Made by a program: the position numbers and the translations under genes. This document shows, in pieces, positions 57,480 to 64,000 of a stretch of DNA of 64,000 nt (positions within the stretch are counted from its first letter, which is position 1; every line of letters starts with the position of its first letter). The notes beneath the pieces were generated by a model. It worked only from the letters and a program-made list of their open reading frames with translations, did not search any database and had not been told where the DNA came from. Origin of the DNA: Primulina eburnea (Eukaryota > Streptophyta > Magnoliopsida > Lamiales > Gesneriaceae); the NCBI RefSeq assembly GCF_022965805.1, contig NC_133116.1, forward strand, positions 6,448,001 through 6,512,000. The letters run 5' to 3'.

Positions 57480-58750
57480 TTGAGCCATATCCAGAAAGAA
57501 TATAAATTAATTAATGTGAACAAAATACATGGAGGTTTAGGCTTAGGTAACATTCGGTTAAGGAATAAGGCATTACTCGGGAAATGGTGGTGGAGATGCA
57601 CGGTCGAGGATAGTCCTTTGTGGAAAAGAGTGGTGGGAAGTATTTACGGCTTTCAGGAAAATGGTTGGGATTTGAGAGTCACAAGAAACTCAACGTTTAG
57701 AAGCCCGTGGAAGTACATCTCTCGGACACATCCGCTTTGTCAGCATTTGATTGGCTCGGTCCTTAAGGGTGGGAATCTTTTTCGGTTTTGGGAGGATAGA
57801 TGGGTGGGTTTGTGTGCTCTTAAAGATTGTTTTCCGCGTCTTTTTCTTTTATCTGTGTCTACTAATAAATCAATCGACCATTTTTACTCGGTTTCTGCTA
57901 GTCTGGGTAATAACGTTATTCAGTGGGATGTGCGTTTCAGGAGAGGGTTGAACGATATCGAGTTGGGAGAATTCACTTCTCTTTCTGGGATTCTTCATTC
58001 AGTCTCTTTGAGTGTTGGGGTTAGGGACATCAGGGTTTGGTTAGGGGACTCTTCGGGTATTTTTTCCGTTTATTCTCTCTATTCTTCTTTTTTTAATCAT
58101 CTTCCTAGTACACCTTTCCCCTTCATTGCAAAAATTTGGAAAGTACCTATCCCTCAAAAGGTAAAAGTGTTCTCCTGGATAGTTGCGTTGGAAAAACTAC
58201 AAACAAGTGACAAATTGCAGAAACGGAATCCGACTAACGCTTTATGTCCTCAGTGGTGCGCCTTGTGTAAAAGTGATGAAGAGAATCAAGATCACCTATT
58301 GATCCACTGCTCTTTCACAAGAAGAATTTGGATCAAGGTAATGGAACATTTGGGATTTCAATGGACTTTTCCAATACATTCAAGAGATATGTTCGTTATG
58401 GATCACGGTTACCTACAAGGAAAGGACCTCGGCCGTTTTGGAGCATTATTGTCCATTGCGTATTTTGGTCGGTTTGGCTGGAGCGGAATAACAGAATTTT
58501 CAACCTCTTAGAAGAGTCTTCAGATAGCTTGTGGGAGACAATTCGACTCAGAGTGGCGAGATGGACATTGACCATACCCGCGTTTCAGCATCTATTATTA
58601 ACGGATCTTGTTAGGGATTGGTGTTTTATTTGTTCTTGACTAGACCATAGTTACATTTCGTGGCGTTGAGCGTGGATAGCTTATCCACTACGCTATGTAA
58701 ACGTTTAATATTTGGTATTAATAAATAGTTTCTTATCAAAAAAAAAGAAA
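57480..58750 (+). pseudogene. 3' end of a LINE (RT C-terminal and zinc-binding region), 5'-truncated
   Basis: Reading starts abruptly at HGGLGLGNIRLRNKALLGKW and runs through WKRVVGSIYGFQENGWDL, FWEDRWVGLC, a zf-RVT region (IWKVPIPQKVKVFSWIVALE, CPQWCALCKSDEENQDHLLI) to about 58430. There one frameshift moves to WSIIVHCVFWSVWLERNNRI and on to a stop at 58637-58639. A 3' UTR of about 100 bp ends in an A-rich tail (58738-58750). Truncation at the 5' end is the normal outcome of target-primed reverse transcription. Only one frame break makes it younger than the LINE at 8015-9115. No target duplication was identified. Confidence 0.88.
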
Positions 58751-60429
58751 GGATACTAGTTAACGAAGCAATCATAGCCACAGTTACCAGTTTTCTCAAA
58801 GTAATACAGAAAACCTTTGCATTCTTTCATAACGTCTGCATGGTTTCCAAGTAAACTAGCCAACTGACACAATAAAAATATCCATTTAATTTGGTGACCC
58901 TGACAAAGGCATCATTGAAAAAACAAAACTAAAATTTTAACAGACATAAACAATTTGAATCTTTTTGGGGGAAATTGAATCTTAGATTTACCAAACACGT
59001 AATCATTTATCAGCTACTGAAGATTTATATTAAACTGATGTATGAGTATTCTACTGCAGACTTTGGCTTGTTATCTAGTTAATTGTGCATTAAATTAGTG
59101 GTAAGTTTGTACTCTTCACCTTCAACATGCAATCTCAAGGTACATCCGAGCATTTATATGTTTTCAGATGAGAAAAATAACCATCCTCTCATAGGGTTCA
59201 AGGGAATGACTTTTGATCTTTAGATTCAAGACAAATTTAATACAAAAGCAGGATACTTAATTAGAAGCACCATATTGATTTGTAAAGTGCAATAATTTGG
59301 AAACAGTATGTGGCTATGTGCTGATCAAAGCTTCAAAGATTCGAAATGTAAGAGTGAAATGCATACTACAGAATCATAGTTTACTCATAACTGGAGAACA
59401 AATGTAAATTAAATAAAAAGAATCGGGGTGATGGGGGAATCTTCACCAGCATATGGAACTCAGAATTTGTAAAACATTTCATTATGTAGGAACAAAGGCA
59501 ATCTGAAAGCTTTTCATCAGCCTCGGGGATACTATAATTTTTCCTTCACTTTTTTCACTGAAAGATGACATTAGATCCTGCCCACCTGAGCCAAAGTTGA
59601 TGAGAACATAAAGATATATCCAAATGACCTTGATTAAATTTTATAGGACACCTAGAAAATAAAAACATAAATTCTTGTTTGTGATTTTTAATAGTGTTCA
59701 TTATGGGTATATGAAGTTTTAATAAGACTAATAAATTCAATGGTTCACACAATGACTTTTCCAAACATGAGCTCAAGCAAAATTGTGATGGTTTCAACTT
59801 TCAATAAATTCAATATATTCCAAAAAGAAGATAATCAATTAATCTATTCATACTGGATATGCAATTATCTAAGGAAAATAAATCATCAAACTAGGTTCAT
59901 CGTGCACATTAATGCTAAAGCAATTATTCTACCTCGATAAACCTGGTCAGTCACATAATGATTTATGCGAGTAGATTTTCTTGTGCAGTCCATATGACCA
60001 TCATGTTCCCAATCATTCATGTCACAATATTAGTCGTTTCTCATTTTCTTTTTCAACACAATCCCACTGATCTGAATCCGGATGATGGATGTTTTGTTCA
60101 TCAATGGAGGCAGAGGAGTAGGTTTCTTGAACAAGCTCGCAGAGATATTACATACTTTCATTGTAGTTGACACATAATCATTATTGAAAATTACCCTTTC
60201 ATAACTCATGGACCTAGCATTGATCGTGGGAGAGACTCCACTATCACGATGTAGTATATAATCTCTTCCAAGCTGATTATAATGGACTTACTCAGCAACC
60301 ATTGCATCGGGTAGCAAAAGCATAAACTCTTCGAGTAGATAGTATGGCCGTGAAGGACTGAAACCTAGGGAAAAAAATGGAAACTCCAAATGCCATCATT
60401 CCTGAATAGTGTGTTTATCCATTTATGAA
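58751..60429. other. Intergenic DNA between LINE and duplicated block copy 3
   Basis: About 1.7 kb without a supported gene, RNA or repeat. Confidence 0.4.
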
Positions 60430-61814
60430 GACTAAAGTATGGGGATTTGTCATTTATCAAGACTAGAACTGCAATGTGTATATATAAAACCATGACCAAT
60501 TGATGTACTTATTATCATGGTAAGTATGAACCAGGTCGACTCGTCTCAAATATATAAATCGTAAGACCGTCTAACATGAGACAAAATCTTCATCTGACTG
60601 CTTTCGTTGATATATCAATCGCAATAAAAACTTAACTACCCATTCTTCAATTTTTTATATTCATAGAATATTAAATGCATAAATGTATCAAACTTAATTA
60701 AAATATAAATTTAAATATAATCTTGATATGAGTTATTTATGTTACGATGATAAAGAAACTTTTACAAAGGTGCAGAAAAAATGCAAAACTATAATCAAGT
60801 GTAAAAAAATTTATCAAGTATTTATTTATAAAAGTTATATTTTTATTTTAAAAATTAATTTGTAGTCTAAAAAACATTATAATGAGTGATACTGCATACG
60901 AGATAAATATTTTAAAATTATATTTGAAAGTATGTTTTCATGGTTGACTAGAAAATTGATCGAACGACTAAATGAAACCAAACCGATTTTATAAATTTGA
61001 AAATTATATAATACATTTAGTTACAATTTAATTTAATTACTATGATTTTTTCAATTAAAGAGACTTCAAATCGTTGTAATTGATTTTATTATTTTTTATA
61101 TCTATTTATTTCTCTTTACTATTTTTAAGATATAATATTGTTGATATAGATTATAATGGATGATTTAAGAATTTCTTTTTAAGCAAAACGATTCATTTCA
61201 AAGATTTATATTATTATGTTAATATTACAATATAGATATATATTTTTTACTTCTCCATTTAATAATCAGTCAAAAAATATACTAGAAAGATTAGAGTGAT
61301 AAACTCAAGAAAGGAAAATCATGAACATATATATTATTTTCAGATTCAATAATGTATAGGCATTAACATATAAATATGGCAAATATGGGAAACTAAATGT
61401 TAATTTCATGAATTTTATATTATAATTGGACTTTAAAAATTAAGGAGAAAAAAGGAGTTTTAATTTGTTGCTTAAATCAAGTCAACTCCCTTGTATCATA
61501 TAGAATTCAACCATCCATTTTCACTCAAAATTTCCAAATTTTCAATATATTGATAGGTGGATTCTTTTAACTAATTTGACATGTTCTTTCCAATTCAAAC
61601 TACTCTCACGTGCAACACACATGCACTTTAATATTTTTTTCTAATTCAGGCTATTCCCATGTGTGTTGCACGTGTATTTTACTAGTCGACACAAACTACA
61701 AGAATTTTGATAATACATTATTATTGTTGTAAAACTGAAGTATTAATTGCATTCAAATGAAATTAAAAAACAAAAATAACTATACTGTATTGCTTCCATT
61801 GGAATAACATACTT

Positions 61815-63177
61815 TCAACTGAACATCAGTTTGCGCTTCAGCTTGTGACTGCCGTTGGAAGCACCACTGCACAAACTCTTATGATACAGAGCCTTCCTCC
61901 TCCTCCTTGTCCGAAACATGAAGTCTTCGGAACCTGCGACGTAAGATACCTACCAAAAATATAGCAACATTAAAACAGTGTATAAAGTGTCTTGTCTAAA
62001 ATTTTAGTCAACTACCAAGATGCACGTGCCACGCACGCACATTTGAATTCTGGATAGAAGGTACCTTCATTGTGTCGGAGTCCACCTTACTTTCCAGATC
62101 GTTGTTTGTTAAGACTCCTTCCATGGACCTGAGAACATCTTCAATTTCGTCTCCGACCGTGCCTTTTGTTTTGTTTCTGCAAATTGATTGGAGATTAATG
62201 GACCTAGAAACACTAAAAATAATAAACACCTTCTTTCGTATCCATACCTCTGCAAGAATACCCCTGGTTTTTCTCTTTTTTCTGGAGGAACTGATAGGAA
62301 CACATCATTAAGTACCGACTCTTATTAGTAATTGCAGAAATTCAACAAATTTTAAAAAATTCCATATAATATTGTACTCTTGTATTAAACAAAAACTGAA
62401 ACCGGAATAATCTTCAAAATTGAAATTTAAAACAGTTCCAAATAAACAAGTGAAAATGAGAGACAAAAAATGCTCACGCAATTTGCAGGCAACCAAAGGA
62501 AAATCAACAGGCCATCTCAAATGATTCAAGTTATGTGCATGCTCACCATACCAAAAGAAAATAACTACCCCATCTATCATAATTCAGACTAATATGCTAA
62601 TGCAAAAACTTTTTAGCTCTCTGTTTTATCTTGTGGAAATGAATGGAGAAGCAAGAGACAATCCAACATAGGTGTCCCACATTTTTCATTATTTTAAAAA
62701 CTCCCTTAAACTAGGCTTTTTTTCCAGCAAACTCAAGATATTTTCCATATCAATTATTTAATTCAATACATGGAAACCAAATGGGACAAATTTTTTATAC
62801 CCAAAAAAGAAACCAAAGTTTTGATGAATATATATTATTAAATATTAGCACGAAACTTTTATTCTTGACAAAACCTCGATTCACGATCTTTCATCGGCAC
62901 ATAACAATGCCACAAATCGTGACGCTTTAGATCCAAATAAACGCAAACGAGGAAACCTCTATTCAGGATCACATTCAACCGCATGTATCTTTACTAGATT
63001 TCAAAAACAGATTTACAATCAAAATTCTAGAACGAGAAAAATTCATAACTCGGATGACAATCAGATCTAGAAACAAGCATAAGACAATTGATGGTCACAA
63101 AAGGAAGAAAACAAATGTACTCTGAATTGGGTACCTGGCTCAGCCAAATCGAAGGGGAGGGAGGGAGATGCTGCCAT
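61815..63177 (-). CDS. Unrecognised 110-aa basic-tailed protein, copy 3 (intact locus)
   Basis: Four exons on the minus strand: 63177-63135 (MAASPSLPFDLAEP), 62290-62248 (PPEKREKPGVFLQ), 62176-62065 (NKTKGTVGDEIEDVLRSMEG, then VLTNNDLESKVDSDTMK) and 61949-61815 (VSYVAGSEDFMFRTRRRRKA to SHKLKRKLMFS). All sites are GT-AG; phases agree (1, 2, 0); 110 aa. The start is supported by its retention in three copies. Differences from copy 2 are mostly single substitutions and leave frame, stop and splice sites unchanged, which favours a real gene. The product has an acidic centre and an Arg/Lys-rich C-terminus with no signal peptide or membrane segment. Function unknown. An alternative is that these are four exons of a longer gene with an unseen 5' exon. 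Confidence 0.68.
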
Positions 63178-63787
63178 GTATAATGAGAAAGGACTGATGA
63201 CACAGGCGAGAATAGGGCAAAGGAAGAATGAGAGCAAATTAGGAGAAGGTTGGGATGATGCTGACTAAGAAAAAGGTGAAAAAAGCAAAAAACGGAAGAA
63301 ATAAAAGGACAAATTCTGAAGATACCACACAAAAAAATGCATAGCTGAAGCAACACGAGTAATATAATCGATATCAAAAGGACAAAAATGGAAAACCACA
63401 AACTCGACATGGACCTTGGACTCTTTCCATGCAATGACCACAACCAAAACGACGTTAGGTCTCGCCAAGTTTACAGCACTCTAGAACAAACTTCAGACAA
63501 TGCAAAAAGAACTCTAAGCACCAGCTACAATAATATATACAAAAAAGATGTCAAAACAACTTGGTTAGAACTTGTAATCATAGCAAAAACTGCGTGTTCT
63601 TATTAAATAGTTATCATTCAACAGTCAAAATATCAAGGCGAAGAAAACAGCAATCCTAAAGTTATTACATGCGAAAGAATCCTAAATTTTCATGCCCAGA
63701 TGCAATCCTATAATTAGCATGTGCAAAAGCATACATTCAAGACAATTTCCTAAATTGTTGCCCACTACAAAAAGCGCATGACTTATT

Positions 63788-63789
<2 letters not shown>

Positions 63790-63837
<48 letters not shown>

Positions 63838-63840
63838 AAC
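63790..63840. repeat. (AT)n(AC)n microsatellite
   Basis: Alternating AT followed by ACACACAC, in the upstream region of the 110-aa gene copy 3; copy 2 has a different AT tract at the corresponding place. Confidence 0.9.
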
Positions 63841-64000
63841 ACACACTTATATAATCTTGACACAAGATTCTCTAGTATGAATGTATTAGAGAACATGCAT
63901 AACCATTTTAGTACTTTTCCAATATACAATGTAGTAGTCTTTAGATGGTTGTTCAATAAAGCTTCAAGAATGACAGGAAACGAAGCCCTTGTACTTCCAC

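Larger units (their letters stand above)
60430..64000. repeat. Duplicated block, copy 3
   Basis: Collinear with copy 2 (48690-51322 plus 55155-55860) and runs to the window edge. It lacks the Copia insertion, so it shows the pre-insertion arrangement CCATGTATAATGAG at 63174-63187. Includes a decayed GTGAGAC-type fragment near 60535-60585, shared with copy 2 near 48810-48850, so that fragment predates the duplication. Confidence 0.85.

Overview
This is a nuclear window from a flowering plant. The genes have spliced GT-AG introns, the intergenic DNA is very AT-rich, and the recognisable families are plant ones: snakin/GASA, type-A response regulator, GATL glycosyltransferase and group I formin. 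Copia elements with a Met-tRNA primer site, TRIMs, LINE tails and hAT-like MITEs fill much of the rest. One MITE family, built from GTGAGAC modules, looks like repeats I associate with asterids (perhaps Lamiales); that placement is from memory and is weak.

Layout. 1-1937: 5' part of a Copia element on the minus strand (LTR, primer site, gag with a nonsense codon). 2298-5227: broken DNA polymerase lambda gene, minus strand, with an LTR-like insertion in an intron. 6276-6909: intact three-exon snakin/GASA gene (99 aa). 8015-9115: dead LINE tail. 10258-13869: seven-exon SAM-domain gene (399 aa). 14.1-19.3 kb: transposon-rich block with two copies of a 0.7 kb hAT-like element and several 183-bp MITEs. 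19625-19882: 85-aa gene with 11-residue repeats. 24709-26613: five-exon type-A response regulator (248 aa). 26.6-33.9 kb: AT-rich, MITE-rich, gene-poor. 33937-36638: group I formin carrying three frame breaks, followed by a TRIM. 38577-39767: intact single-exon GATL gene. 40-47 kb: TRIM and Copia remains. 47.2-64 kb: a duplicated block in which a small four-exon gene (110 aa, not recognised) is intact twice, with a third copy reduced to exon 1.

The most notable events are these. (1) A Copia element with apparently identical LTRs and an intact 1013-aa pol frame but no gag has landed on the start codon of one duplicated gene (target duplication CCATG). (2) At least eight 182-195 bp MITE copies carry 8-bp target duplications, including one nested in another, so the family's boundaries can be read directly. 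(3) The pol lambda gene has decayed. (4) A candidate intron links an ATG inside the Copia LTR to gag across the primer-binding site.

The genes do not form a pathway. Response regulator (cytokinin signalling), formin (actin), GATL (cell wall) and GASA (secreted peptide) are ordinary growth genes that happen to be neighbours. All exon models were built by eye from frame continuity and splice sites and have no transcript support.
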